64,000 bases of DNA, from contig NZ_FNIB01000008.1 of the NCBI RefSeq assembly GCF_900103805.1, forward strand, positions 172,861-236,860, written 5' to 3'. Below, piece by piece: positions 18,337 through 27,126 of the stretch (position 1 is its first letter; each line of letters begins with the position of its first letter). The translations under genes were made by a program, and so were the position numbers. Under the pieces are notes generated by a model, which had not been told where the DNA came from, did no database searches, and saw nothing but the letters and a program-made list of their open reading frames with translations. The DNA is from Cryobacterium flavum (GTDB lineage Bacteria > Actinomycetota > Actinomycetes > Actinomycetales > Microbacteriaceae).

Positions 18337-18624
18337 AGACTAGGGCATCGCCGACGGACGTGTGTGTCCCAGTCCGAATGGGCGTCCAGCGGGCAGCATG
18401 CCCCCTTCGGCCGAACACGTCACGAGAAAATCGCGGCCGCTGAACGACTAATACGCGGAGACTCGAACCAAGAACATCACATTCCGAGTCATCTTCATCA
18501 AGACTTCGAAGTCGCACAGATTCGGAACTCCCCCGACAACCGGCACGAAAGGGGCACCACGGGCTCACGAGCCTGGGCTAACCTAGCGGGATTCGGACAT
18601 GACTTCATCGCGACCGCAACTGCC
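18337..18624. other. Gene-free stretch with a tRNA-Gln T-arm fragment
   Basis: I see no supported gene here. At 18460-18476 the plus strand carries GACTCGAACCAAGAACA, identical over 17 bases to part of the tRNA-Gln 3' fragment at 18660. The following bases do not pair to complete a T-arm, so it is a partial copy, perhaps the core of an older or different attachment site. Confidence 0.4.
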
Positions 18625-18651
18625 AAAACCCCCCAATTGACCGGAGATTTT
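18625..18651 (-). terminator. Terminator-like hairpin downstream of tRNA-Gln fragment (copy 1)
   Basis: Read on the minus strand just after the tRNA 3' fragment, AAAATCTCC pairs (with G-U pairs) with GGGGGGTTTT around a short loop, ending in a T run. The same element occurs beside the second copy at 47771-47796, so it is probably the native terminator of the tRNA-Gln gene carried with its 3' end. Confidence 0.5.
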
Positions 18652-18659
18652 TTACAAAG

Positions 18660-18840
18660 CTGGGGTACCTGGACTCGAACCAAGAACAAATGATAGCCGT
18701 CGGGGTGGCCGTGCGCACCTGCATACGGGGCAGACTTCCGCGGAATTCCGCGGTTCTCATGGGGTTTAGTGTACGCGCTGTACGGTGAAATACGGCCTGA
18801 ATCTGGTCAGATTTTGGGGTTTATGGTTAGTTTCTGGTCA
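18660..18840 (-). repeat. Attachment-site-like direct repeat, copy 1 (tRNA-Gln 3' end plus arm-type sites)
   Basis: On the minus strand the stretch CTTGG-TTCGAGT-CCAGG forms a T-arm followed by TACCCCAG, the acceptor end of an actinobacterial tRNA-Gln (5' half TGGGGTA expected). The anticodon half is absent. The adjoining sequence to 18840 is nearly identical to 47801-47981. It contains the perfect palindrome CCGCGGAATTCCGCGG and, at the far end, tandem ACCATAAAC-like boxes resembling integrase arm sites. Left of the core lies chromosomal-type sequence without such boxes. Interpreted as one end (att junction) of an integrated element. Confidence 0.65.
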
Positions 18841-19010
18841 TGGGCCGTACCTTTACGTGACCGGGCGCACGTTGGCGTCAGGCTCGCCAACAATGTCGCG
18901 CGCGTATCCGGTATTGCCCGGAACCCCTGGGAAGGCCTCGACCCCGCAACTCTGACCGCTTAGAGCGATCACTTCGATAACAGGCGAAGGCCCGTTACCT
19001 TGCCACTTCC

Positions 19011-20507
19011 CTATCCAAGCCGCGACACGACCGCCTTGATCAGTGGCCAGACACGCTCCACGGACTTGTGATTCACCCTTTCCGCGGAGGAATGCAGGGC
19101 CTGAAGCTCGGTGCCGATCGAGATGATATCGGAGACGGGCACCCGCCGACTAAACATGCCGAGCTCGAGAGAACACTGGGACACCTCGACGTTTGGCTCT
19201 GTGCCGAGCACGTCACGGTAGGCCTCCGATGCCGTCCGAAGGAGTTCCGATTGCGGACGATACGGGAACTCCGGAGCGTCGAGGCCGTAGAGTTCGCACA
19301 CGACACCACCACCGGCGAGCGCCACGAGCGCCTGTACTCGCTCGATCAACTCGTGTTTCCGCGAGGTGAGGGCCGACGTCACCGTCGACATCACACGTGC
19401 ACCTTCGGGAGTCGGCCGCAACGTTCCCACGTTGTTGGACGTCTCTACACGACCGGGCACGTGCAGATTCCAGCTGACCACCCCGTGAGGAATCAGCCGC
19501 AAAACAGACATGAGACGAAGCCCCGCGGCGTGTGAAAACGCGATGTCGGGACGGTGGGCATCTTTCAGCTCGACGCGAATCGCCGGGTCGGAAATCTGGT
19601 ACTCACTCTTGAGAGCTGCATCCAGCTCGGCGATGAGCGCCTCGATCGAATCGAGGTGTATGTCCTCGAAAACGATGACAGCGGATGCATCGGCCGGGAT
19701 GGCACTATTCTGAGCACCTCCGAAGGGGGTGGCGATGCGCAGGTCGTACGTGGCGGCCAACCGGTGCACCGCGCGGGCCAGCACCTGCAGAGCGTTCGCG
19801 CGCTCCAGCTGAATGTCGAATTCGCAGTGACCGCCATTGAGCCCACGCACCTCCAGCGACCGCGCAGTGGTCAAGGCATCCGGTGTTCGTTCAAACTCGC
19901 CCGGAACATCAACCGTGAACGTCACGTCCCCGCTGCACCCCGCCAGAATCTCTTCATCGGTAATCCAGTTGAAGTCGATCATGCGGCGCCCAGTGAGTTG
20001 CGCAACGTCGAACTGTCCGGCACCCACCTTCCCCTTCTCTTCCATGGCGGTGAGGACCGCTTCCAGCGGCGGATGAGGAATGTCCTTCGATTCCAGCAGC
20101 GCGAGAATGTAGGACACTCCTATTCCGTTGTCCGCCCCCAAAGATGTTCCTGCCGCCGAGATGTACTCGCCGTCCACGACGAGGCTCAGTGGTTGGTTCA
20201 CAAAGTCGAATTCGACACCTTCGGCTTTTTCGCAGACCATATCCAGGTGGCCGTGCAGGATCAGGGGCTCGGCATTTTCAAGGCCACCCTGACCGGGCTT
20301 GCGCACGAGAACGCAGTGCAGGTCATCCTTGAATGCCTCCAGTCCACAGGAGCGCGCAAAATCCACGACCCACGTGGCGACCTGTTCCTCGTTCCCCGAT
20401 CCTCTCGGGATGCTGGTGAGCACTTCAAAGAATCGTAAGACCTCGCGGGGTTCGAGGTCGTCGAGCACTCCAGAGTTGGTGGTTTCCATAATGTCCGCGG
20501 CAGGCAT
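19011..20507 (-). CDS. M20-family PepD-like dipeptidase (beta-Ala-His / cytosolic non-specific dipeptidase)
   Basis: A 498-residue metallopeptidase of the M20C (PepD) type. Metal-ligand regions are visible: 'LHGHLDMVCEKA' (His, Asp), 'TSLGADNGIG' (bridging Asp), 'AMEEKGKVGA' (catalytic Glu pair) and a C-terminal His region. Length fits PepD. ATG 20507 is chosen: it follows AGAGGGAAAC and gives the family N-terminus; longer in-frame extensions run into the permease gene. No signal peptide, so cytoplasmic. It is the last gene of an ABC importer operon, 16 bp after the permease, suggesting that the imported compound contains a peptide- or amide-like bond. The substrate is unknown. Confidence 0.85.
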   Translation of the reverse strand: MPAADIMETTNSGVLDDLEPREVLRFFEVLTSIPRGSGNEEQVATWVVDFARSCGLEAFKDDLHCVLVRKPGQGGLENAEPLILHGHLDMVCEKAEGVEFDFVNQPLSLVVDGEYISAAGTSLGADNGIGVSYILALLESKDIPHPPLEAVLTAMEEKGKVGAGQFDVAQLTGRRMIDFNWITDEEILAGCSGDVTFTVDVPGEFERTPDALTTARSLEVRGLNGGHCEFDIQLERANALQVLARAVHRLAATYDLRIATPFGGAQNSAIPADASAVIVFEDIHLDSIEALIAELDAALKSEYQISDPAIRVELKDAHRPDIAFSHAAGLRLMSVLRLIPHGVVSWNLHVPGRVETSNNVGTLRPTPEGARVMSTVTSALTSRKHELIERVQALVALAGGGVVCELYGLDAPEFPYRPQSELLRTASEAYRDVLGTEPNVEVSQCSLELGMFSRRVPVSDIISIGTELQALHSSAERVNHKSVERVWPLIKAVVSRLG

Positions 20508-20523
20508 GTTTCCCTCTCTTGTA

Positions 20524-21543
20524 CTACTTGACAATGCTTGATTTGTTGCGCGACATGGTGAGGGCAACCACTGCGATGATGACCGCGCCGTAGACCAAGC
20601 TCTGTGCTTGGGCGTCAATACCGACCGCAGTCGTCGCGATGGGAACGAGGGCAACGGTCAGCGCTCCGAAGATCACCGTGAGCGGATTCACTACGCCCCC
20701 GGAAATCGACGTCCCTCCGATCAGCGCTGCGGCGATGGCGGGAAGCAGCAGGTCGCTTCCTAGGCCGGTGGGCGACGCGGATCCCGCCTGCGCGATGATC
20801 GCGATGCCGGCGAGTCCAGCCGCGAACCCCGAGAGAGCGAAGGCCAGCACCTTGAGCGAGCGCGTTCGAACGGCCGAGAAGATCGCGGCGGACTCGTTCT
20901 TTCCGATGGCCGTCATTCCTCGGCCGATGCGGGTGTAGCGCAGGAGTACCCAAAGAGCGACCGCCAGTAGCACGCCCATCCAGAACGTCATCGGCACATT
21001 TGCGATTCCGCTTTCGTACAACGAACGAACGCTCTCCCCGTTGCTAGAGACATAGACGGTCGTGCGGCCGCTGGCTACGAGCGCGATGGCTTGAAAAATT
21101 CCCAGCGTGCCGAGTGTCAGCGCAAAGGACGGCACCTGCGCGTAGGCGAGGATTAGGCCGTTCACGGCTCCGAAGGCGGTGGTGGCAAGGAGAACGATCA
21201 GTGGCGATAGACCCGCTACGGGCCCGAGCGTGAGAGCAAGCAAGATTGCACCCAGCAGGCCAATCGCGGCATTCGACAAGTCGATCGACCCGACATTGAG
21301 CACCATTGCCTGCCCGAGTGCTAGCAAAAGGATGGGGGCCGACGACGACGCGATTATTGCTAATCCTCCTCCCCCGATGAAAGCTGGCGTGAGGATCGCA
21401 ACGACGACGAGAATCGCAAGAAAGATGACGATCGGGCCAATCGCATGCCAGCCTCCGAGGCGCTTCACGGACGGCAACTTACCGCGGGCGGGGATGAGGA
21501 CGGGTACGGCAATCTTCGTTGCCTCGTTATCAATCTTGGACAT
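20524..21543 (-). CDS. Sugar-type ABC transporter permease
   Basis: A 339-residue RbsC-family permease with about eight to ten hydrophobic segments. It has the family segment 'VLNVGSIDLSNAAIGLLGA' (a slight variant of the usual G-x-IDLSVG signature) and 'IGGTSISGGVVNPLTVIFGA' near the C-terminus. It begins one base into the ATPase stop codon (TGATG arrangement). It is the second permease of the operon 25377-19011 and would pair with the product of 23075-24124. Confidence 0.85.
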   Translation of the reverse strand: MSKIDNEATKIAVPVLIPARGKLPSVKRLGGWHAIGPIVIFLAILVVVAILTPAFIGGGGLAIIASSSAPILLLALGQAMVLNVGSIDLSNAAIGLLGAILLALTLGPVAGLSPLIVLLATTAFGAVNGLILAYAQVPSFALTLGTLGIFQAIALVASGRTTVYVSSNGESVRSLYESGIANVPMTFWMGVLLAVALWVLLRYTRIGRGMTAIGKNESAAIFSAVRTRSLKVLAFALSGFAAGLAGIAIIAQAGSASPTGLGSDLLLPAIAAALIGGTSISGGVVNPLTVIFGALTVALVPIATTAVGIDAQAQSLVYGAVIIAVVALTMSRNKSSIVK

Positions 21544-23078
21544 CAGAGCATCCTTTCGAGCAGGTCCAGAGTCGCGGGATTATCGTGACCGAGGTCGAAG
21601 ACCCCCGAGATCCGACCGTCCCGCATCACCACGATGTCATCGGCGATATCTAACGCCTCATCGATCGTGTCGGGTATGAGAATAATTGCGGTGCCGCCAT
21701 CGCACACCGACCGGATCTGCGCGTTGACTGTCTCCGCCGCACCCGGGTCGAGGCCTCGGAGCGGGTGGTCTAGCACGAGTGCCTTCAAATTTGAAGAGTT
21801 CAGCCACTTGGCGAGGACGACCTTCTGCTGGTTGCCGCCTGAAAAGTCTTGCAACATGTGCAGGGGCTCCCGAGGCCGAATGTCCAGCTTCTCAAACCAC
21901 ATCCGTGCCAAAGACAGCCTGCGTCGGGGAAGCTCGAACGGCCCAACGGCCGCGGAGCCGGGATGCGTGAGCGTGATGTTTTGATCCGCTGGCATTTCCC
22001 CCACCATTCCCTCAGTCTTGCGCTCCGCAGGCACGTAGCCGACCCCCAGGTCGACGGCACGTTTGATGGACAGCTGGTGCCCGGAGTATCCCGCGATCGA
22101 GACCGATCCGGAGTCAAAGCCTTCGGCCCCGAAGACCGCTCGCACCACGGACTCGCGGCCTGAGCCGCTGGTACCCAGAATGGCCAGGACTCGGCCGGGG
22201 TAGGCATCGATCGATACATCCGCATAGGATCCTGCCCGGGTGAGGTCGTGGATCGAGATGATTGGGCTGCTCGTCGCCTCAATACTCCGCCGGTTTCGAA
22301 CAGCAGCGTGGGTCTCCCGACCAACCATGAGGCGAAAGAGTTCCTCTTCGGTAACGTCATCGACGGGGCGGTCGGCGATCAATTCACCATCGCGCATGAC
22401 GACCACCCTGTCGCAGATGCGCATGACCTCGTCGAGTCGGTGCGAGACGAAGATAACCGAGCCGATGTCGCGAAGCTTGGAGATTTCCCTCTCCAAGATC
22501 GCGGTCTCCGTCCTTTCTAGGATTGCAGTTGGTTCATCGAGGATCACGAGAGGCGTCGTGTGGCTGGCGGCACTTACCCGGATCGCCCGCGCAATCTCGA
22601 CCATCTGGCGATCAACGAACGACAGGTCGCTTACTCGTGTCTTCGGATTCAAGTGCGATCCGATGAGGTCGAGAGCCTGTGCTGCGTCCGCGTACAAGCG
22701 TCGCCAGTTGTACAGCCCTAGCCGATTGACACCGCCCCGGCCCATTGGTGTGTTGACCTCGATGTTTTCGGCGATTGTGAGGTTTGTGAAGAGAGATTGC
22801 TCCTGGTGAACGACCCCGATCCCCGCGCGCAGGGCATCGGCTGGTCCGCGGAACTGAACTTCCCGTCCGTTTACGGCGATTGTTCCTTCGTCGTGGCGAT
22901 AGTTGCCCGAGAGCATCTTCAGCAGCGTTGACTTGCCCGCGCCATTCTCTCCAATGAGGCCGATGACCTCACCCGATTGAATATTAAGCGACACTTTGCG
23001 AACGGCACGATTCGATCCGAAGCTCTTGGAGACGCTGTCGAGGCGAAGCACTGCGGGAGTTGTGGTCACGTCGTTCAC
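21543..23078 (-). CDS. Sugar-type ABC transporter ATP-binding protein
   Basis: A 511-residue RbsA/MglA-class tandem ATPase. Domain 1 has Walker A 'GENGAGKST', an 'SFVDRQMVEIARA' signature region, and Walker B 'LVILDEPTA'. Domain 2 has a degenerate P-loop 'GTSGSGRES' and the signature 'FSGGNQQKVVLAK', followed by 'ALVLDHPLRGLD', in which the usual Glu-Pro of the Walker B region reads His-Pro. A GTG start at 23078 is chosen: AGGTGG precedes it and the GTGA overlap with the permease stop implies coupling; an in-frame ATG at 23111 lies inside the permease. Confidence 0.87.
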   Translation of the reverse strand: MNDVTTTPAVLRLDSVSKSFGSNRAVRKVSLNIQSGEVIGLIGENGAGKSTLLKMLSGNYRHDEGTIAVNGREVQFRGPADALRAGIGVVHQEQSLFTNLTIAENIEVNTPMGRGGVNRLGLYNWRRLYADAAQALDLIGSHLNPKTRVSDLSFVDRQMVEIARAIRVSAASHTTPLVILDEPTAILERTETAILEREISKLRDIGSVIFVSHRLDEVMRICDRVVVMRDGELIADRPVDDVTEEELFRLMVGRETHAAVRNRRSIEATSSPIISIHDLTRAGSYADVSIDAYPGRVLAILGTSGSGRESVVRAVFGAEGFDSGSVSIAGYSGHQLSIKRAVDLGVGYVPAERKTEGMVGEMPADQNITLTHPGSAAVGPFELPRRRLSLARMWFEKLDIRPREPLHMLQDFSGGNQQKVVLAKWLNSSNLKALVLDHPLRGLDPGAAETVNAQIRSVCDGGTAIILIPDTIDEALDIADDIVVMRDGRISGVFDLGHDNPATLDLLERML

Positions 23079-24124
23079 TTTGCCACCTGCAATCTGTCGC
23101 GCTGCGACCACGCGGCGAACACGATAGCGGCGACCAGGATCGCGCCGGTAACTGCCGACTGATAACTCGACTCAACGCCGGAGAGTATGAGTCCGTTGTT
23201 CAGGATCGTCAGCAGGAATACGCCCAATACGGTGCGCAGTATCCCCCCTTTTCCACCGCCGAGATGCGTGCCTCCGATGACAACCGCAGGAATGACGATG
23301 AAGAGCACTCCGGAGCCGACGGTCGGTGACCCGATGTCGAGTTGAACAGTGGCCAGGATGCCGCCGAGACCGCTCAGAAGCGCGGCAATGGCGAAGACGG
23401 CAACCTTTACGCGGAAAGCCGGAAGGCCCGCCGAGCGCACGATCGTTTCGCTGTTTCCAATGGCGAGGGTCACCCGGCCGATCCGGGTACTGCGTAGAAC
23501 GAATATGCCGAGGCCGATGACGAGCAGCGCCACCCAGAAGGAGTTCGGAAGCCCGAAACTAATTCGCGAGGTCCAGCCCTTCAACCCCTCATCTTCAAGA
23601 CGAGGGAGAAGGTCGGTTCCATAGAGCATGGTGGCGATTCCGAGGCCGACATACCACATTCCCAGAGTAACGATGAATGAGGGAACCTTCAGCGCGGTGA
23701 AGATGAGGCCGCTGGCGACACCGATCACAAGAGCTACGCCGAGCGCTATGACCCAAGCCCATGGCCCCAAGTCCGCTCCCCCCCGCGAGTTGGCGCTGAG
23801 AAGGATCCAAGTCATTCCGGTGGCCCCCATGACTCCCTCCACGGACAAGTCGATGGATCCAAGGAGGATGACCAGGGTCGCTCCCACGGCAACGATCAAG
23901 GGGATAGCGGACTGGGTAAGCACATTCTGAAGGTTGGAGGCAGTCAGAAAGCGTTCGTTGAGCAAAGAAAACACACCGATAAGAACGGCCAGAGCTACGA
24001 GTAAACTCAGCGGTTCGGCGAGACCGCGGAACCGAGCACGGCGCTCGATGCCGGATTCGCGGATCCTGATCGCAGTGGTGCTTATGCCCCCCGCGACCTG
24101 TTCCGCTACAACTTTGTGAACCAT
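23075..24124 (-). CDS. Sugar-type ABC transporter permease
   Basis: A 349-residue RbsC-family permease with the signature 'ILLGSIDLSVEGVMGATG' and C-terminal 'IGGTHLGGGKGGILRTVLG'. ATG 24124 is chosen because GAGGAG lies a few bases upstream; the in-frame sequence upstream is not family-like. It is the first permease of the importer operon and overlaps the ATPase gene by 4 bp. Substrate unknown. Confidence 0.86.
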   Translation of the reverse strand: MVHKVVAEQVAGGISTTAIRIRESGIERRARFRGLAEPLSLLVALAVLIGVFSLLNERFLTASNLQNVLTQSAIPLIVAVGATLVILLGSIDLSVEGVMGATGMTWILLSANSRGGADLGPWAWVIALGVALVIGVASGLIFTALKVPSFIVTLGMWYVGLGIATMLYGTDLLPRLEDEGLKGWTSRISFGLPNSFWVALLVIGLGIFVLRSTRIGRVTLAIGNSETIVRSAGLPAFRVKVAVFAIAALLSGLGGILATVQLDIGSPTVGSGVLFIVIPAVVIGGTHLGGGKGGILRTVLGVFLLTILNNGLILSGVESSYQSAVTGAILVAAIVFAAWSQRDRLQVAK

Positions 24125-24169
24125 GAAAATTCTCCTCGCATATACAGATCTCGTACTGGTGATGCGGCT

Positions 24170-24205
24170 GTTCCCGGCCATCGTCTGGTGACGAGGGCCG
24201 GGAAC
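24170..24205 (-). terminator. Intercistronic hairpin after the substrate-binding protein gene
   Basis: GTTCCCGGCC (24170-24179) pairs with GGCCGGGAAC (24196-24205), and an inner CGTC/GACG pair extends the stem around TGGT. It sits between the binding-protein gene and the first permease gene, with no U-tract. This is where high-expression binding-protein operons commonly carry a partial terminator or mRNA-stabilising hairpin. Confidence 0.55.
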
Positions 24206-24222
24206 AGGCCGGCCGCAATGCG

Positions 24223-25377
24223 CTACGACTTGGGCAAAACCTCGGGGCCACCGCCGCCGACGAGGGTCGCCGGCTCGGTGTCCCACGGGCCAGTCTCGAC
24301 AAGATTGTCAACGAAATCAGCTGCAGCCGTGTCAGTGTCGTACTTCGCGTAGTCGCCAAGCGTCTCGGGGGTTACGCACTTGATGTCAAAGAAGCTATCC
24401 CGCTTGTCCTTGGGCAGTTCGGACGGAACGATCTCGCCGATCGCGGCCTGGTAGGCCGTGTACAGACCGATGGCGGAGGCCATGTAGCCGCGGTGGAAGG
24501 TTTCCCCGACAATGGCATTGTTGCCGTAGCCCTCTTTCATTAGTTTTACCGTGTCGGGGTACAGACCGTCAGAGGCGAACTTCACCGAGTTCAGCAAACC
24601 GGCGTCATCGAAGGCTTGGAGCGCACCGAGCTGCATACCGTCATCGGCACTCCAGACACCATTGATCTGGTCGCCGTACTTAGCGATCAGGTCCTTTGAA
24701 TTCTGGTTGGCCAGCTGCGGGTCCCAGTTCGAAGCCTGCTTCTCGAGAATTTTGATGTCAGGGTAGTTTTCACGCATCTCAGCCTCGAAGCCGGCGACAC
24801 GCGTCGCGCTGGTCGTGCTGTCTTCCACGCCGGGGAACATGATTACGTTGCCCTTGCCCCCAAGTGCATCACCGATTGCCTTGGCATTGCAGCGGCCTGA
24901 GTCCACACCAGCGTGCTTCTGGAAGGCCACGAAGTTATCCCCCGCGTCCCAGGGCTCGAAGTTATCGGGTTTGTTCCACCAGATCGATACGTAGCCACCG
25001 GCACGCTTCACAGCGTCCACGATGGTCGGGGTGTCCGAGCTCGCTACCGTGTTGACGAACATCACGACCTTCTTGCCCTGCGCCAAGATCGCCTGAATCT
25101 TCGAGATTTCAGTCTGCGACGAACCCTGCGAGTCGATGATCTCGAGAGGAATGTCAAGTTTTTTGGAGAGGGCCTTAGCTCCCTCAATGTTGGCGATGAA
25201 ATAAGGGTTTGTGGTGTTGATGACGGATGCGACGAGGACGAGATCCTCTTTGGCGATCGGCCCCGAGGAACCTGTGGCGGTTCCACCCGCGGTCGACGTG
25301 CACCCGGCGAGAGCGAGCGCAGCAACAGCCGCGAAGGCGGCGAGGCGGAGCGCGCCGCGTTTGTTTCTGAGAGACAT
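24223..25377 (-). CDS. Sugar-type ABC transporter substrate-binding lipoprotein
   Basis: A 384-residue periplasmic-binding-protein type 1 lipoprotein: basic N-terminus, hydrophobic segment and lipobox 'LALAGC' near residue 26. The mature protein has an RbsB/LsrB-like layout ('TTNPYFIANIEGAKALSKKL', 'GKKVVMFVNTV', 'NGVWSADDGMQLGALQAFDD'). GGAG lies upstream of the ATG at 25377. It is the first gene of an operon with ATPase, two permeases and a PepD-like dipeptidase. Ligand unknown; the 'WWNKPDNFEPWDAGD' stretch suggests an aromatic-rich binding cleft, an inference. Confidence 0.86.
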   Translation of the reverse strand: MSLRNKRGALRLAAFAAVAALALAGCTSTAGGTATGSSGPIAKEDLVLVASVINTTNPYFIANIEGAKALSKKLDIPLEIIDSQGSSQTEISKIQAILAQGKKVVMFVNTVASSDTPTIVDAVKRAGGYVSIWWNKPDNFEPWDAGDNFVAFQKHAGVDSGRCNAKAIGDALGGKGNVIMFPGVEDSTTSATRVAGFEAEMRENYPDIKILEKQASNWDPQLANQNSKDLIAKYGDQINGVWSADDGMQLGALQAFDDAGLLNSVKFASDGLYPDTVKLMKEGYGNNAIVGETFHRGYMASAIGLYTAYQAAIGEIVPSELPKDKRDSFFDIKCVTPETLGDYAKYDTDTAAADFVDNLVETGPWDTEPATLVGGGGPEVLPKS

Positions 25378-25552
25378 CTTTGACTCCTTTGTCGTGGGTA
25401 AGGCTTGATTTCAAGTCGTTTGCATTTTTATTCAGCAAATAAATTTTGATTCACTGTGAGGATATGGGTACTCGCGCGTGCACGCAAGAGAATTTCGCCG
25501 GACGGCCCACACGTGACCGATTCGTTACGATTTGGAACGAGAAAATCGTGCG
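25378..25552 (-). promoter_or_regulatory. Promoter/operator region of the PepD-linked importer operon
   Basis: This 175-bp region contains a palindrome CTTGATTTCAAG (25404-25415) and the box TGCATTTTTATTCA (25421-25434, plus-strand reading). The box differs by one base from TGCATATTTATTCA at 45562-45575, which stands at the same distance upstream of another importer operon. It is a candidate operator; the binding protein is unknown. Confidence 0.4.
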
Positions 25553-26788
25553 TCAGCGCAGAGTTCGGAAGAAATCCCGAACGTCGTTCACGTAGATTTC
25601 CGGTTCTTCCAAGGGAGCGAAGTGACCGCCGGTGCTGTGGACGCGGTACTGCTGGAGGTTGAAGTACTTCTCCGTCCACGTTTTCGGCGGCTTGTAGATC
25701 TCGCCCGGGTAGATCGAGACCGCGGTCGGCACTCCCACGACCGGGAACCGGTTGTGGCTCGGCGTCCACGGGTTGCCCCGGCACTCCCAGTAGTACCGGG
25801 ACGAGGTCCCACCCGTTCCCGTCAGAAAGTACACCGCGGCGGTCGTGATCAGGTCTTCCTTTGGCCACACACGCTCGAATGACTCTGTGCCGCTGCCACG
25901 TTCCGCGAGGCCCCAGAAATAGCGCTTCTCGGTAATCCAGGCCAGCTGGGCCGCAGGCGAGTCGGTGACGAGCGCCGCGAGCGTCTGTGGCTTCGTCAAC
26001 TGGATCTCACCGTAGCCACTCTCATTCTCGACGAACAACTTGCCACGTTCGAACCAGCCGGATTCGTCGGCGGAGTACTCGCTCGCCGCCGGCAGTCCCA
26101 AAAAGGTGTCATACTCGACGCCGTCGGGCTGGTCGGGATGATCCGGAAGATAGTGCGACATCTGCGCGGGAAAATGTGTGTACACCCCGATGACGTCAGA
26201 TTCGTACTTGTGCCCGTGCTGCTGGGCGATGAGCGCGCCCCAGTCCCCCCCTGCGGTGGCGTAGCGGTCGTACCCCAGAATCTGCTTCATAAGAACGTTC
26301 TCGAGATCGGCGGTCTTCCAGAAATTCCACCCTGTCTCCGTCAGCGGAGACGAAAACCCATAGCCAGGCAGGGAGATCAGAACGACATCGAAGGAATCAG
26401 ACTCCAAACCGCCGAACCTCACCGGATCCGTCAGAGGCTCAATAATTTTTCGTACGTCCCAGAAAGTCCAGGGCCAGCCATGGTGGAGAAGCAGCGGCTT
26501 CGGGTTCGGCCCCTTGCCGCGCACATGGATGAAGTGCAGGGGCACGCCCATCACGTCCACCTTGAAGTGTGGGAGTTCGTTCATCTGGCGCTCCACAGCA
26601 CGCCAATCGTACTCGTTGATCCAATAGTCAATGAGGGTGCGGTGGTAGTCGGTATTGTAGCCGTAGCGCCAGTCTTCGTTCCCAAAATCCTGCGGGAATC
26701 GTGTGCGTTTCAGCCTCTCCATCATGTCGTCCAGATCCGCGTCGGGGATGCGGATCTCGTACGGCTGGACATCAAACGAATTCGACAA
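25553..26788 (-). CDS. Epoxide hydrolase family alpha/beta-hydrolase
   Basis: A 411-residue protein with an N-terminal EHN-type domain ('IRIPDADLDDMMERLKRTRF', 'YWINEYDWRAVERQMN') followed by an alpha/beta-hydrolase fold. 'LLHHGWPWTFWDV' holds the oxyanion HGxP motif, 'AGGDWGALIAQQ' the nucleophile Asp, and 'STGGHFAPLEEP' the catalytic His. The best start is TTG at 26788: AGGAGG lies exactly seven bases upstream, while the in-frame codon at 26839 has no ribosome-binding site. It hydrolyses an epoxide or related bond in the cytoplasm. It is transcribed divergently from a BKACE gene. Substrate unknown. Confidence 0.85.
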   Translation of the reverse strand: MSNSFDVQPYEIRIPDADLDDMMERLKRTRFPQDFGNEDWRYGYNTDYHRTLIDYWINEYDWRAVERQMNELPHFKVDVMGVPLHFIHVRGKGPNPKPLLLHHGWPWTFWDVRKIIEPLTDPVRFGGLESDSFDVVLISLPGYGFSSPLTETGWNFWKTADLENVLMKQILGYDRYATAGGDWGALIAQQHGHKYESDVIGVYTHFPAQMSHYLPDHPDQPDGVEYDTFLGLPAASEYSADESGWFERGKLFVENESGYGEIQLTKPQTLAALVTDSPAAQLAWITEKRYFWGLAERGSGTESFERVWPKEDLITTAAVYFLTGTGGTSSRYYWECRGNPWTPSHNRFPVVGVPTAVSIYPGEIYKPPKTWTEKYFNLQQYRVHSTGGHFAPLEEPEIYVNDVRDFFRTLR

Positions 26789-27126
26789 CCTAGAACCTCC
26801 TCGTTCTGCGTCGCACGCGTGAAGTATGTTTTTATTCATTGACTGCGTGTATATTCACTTTATATCCCAACCGGGATATATCTGTCAACGAATCGTGCTC
26901 GGTCAGAAGAATCAGCGTGTTGCGGCTGCTGGTGGAATCGGTTGGAATCACTGCCGATGACGCCGATCGAGGCCAGCGCGAACGGAAATGTCCGCGGAAG
27001 CGCCCCATCAGCGACGTCGCTGCAGTCGAGCTAACGCTCGCGAATCGGAACCAAAAAAATCGTTGTCCGGCTTTTGCCGCACGCCATCGCTGCAGGTGCA
27101 ATCATCTCGAGAAAGAGAAGTGGACC
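26789..27126. promoter_or_regulatory. Divergent control region with perfect inverted repeat TATATCCC-N4-GGGATATA
   Basis: No gene is supported in this 338-bp divergent region. At 26861-26880 the arms TATATCCC and GGGATATA flank AACC, a perfect 8-bp inverted repeat well placed as an operator for both the epoxide hydrolase and BKACE genes. A TATGTTTTTATTCA box (26825-26838) resembles those upstream of two importer operons. The remaining ~245 bases form a long leader upstream of the BKACE start with nothing I recognise. Confidence 0.5.

Noticed and set aside
18660..18690. A complete tRNA-Gln gene at the island boundary
   Set aside because: Only the T-arm and acceptor 3' strand are present at both copies; the D-arm and anticodon arm are absent.
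18769..18963. Short frame 'MYALYGEIRPESG...' found in both island-end repeats
   Set aside because: It only reflects the repeated attachment-site DNA; the frames diverge right after the repeat and have no ribosome-binding site.
26839..27126. N-terminal extension of the BKACE gene back to TTG 26839
   Set aside because: The extra 96 residues are not part of the family, cross the palindromic control region, and the ATG at 27127 gives the conserved N-terminus.
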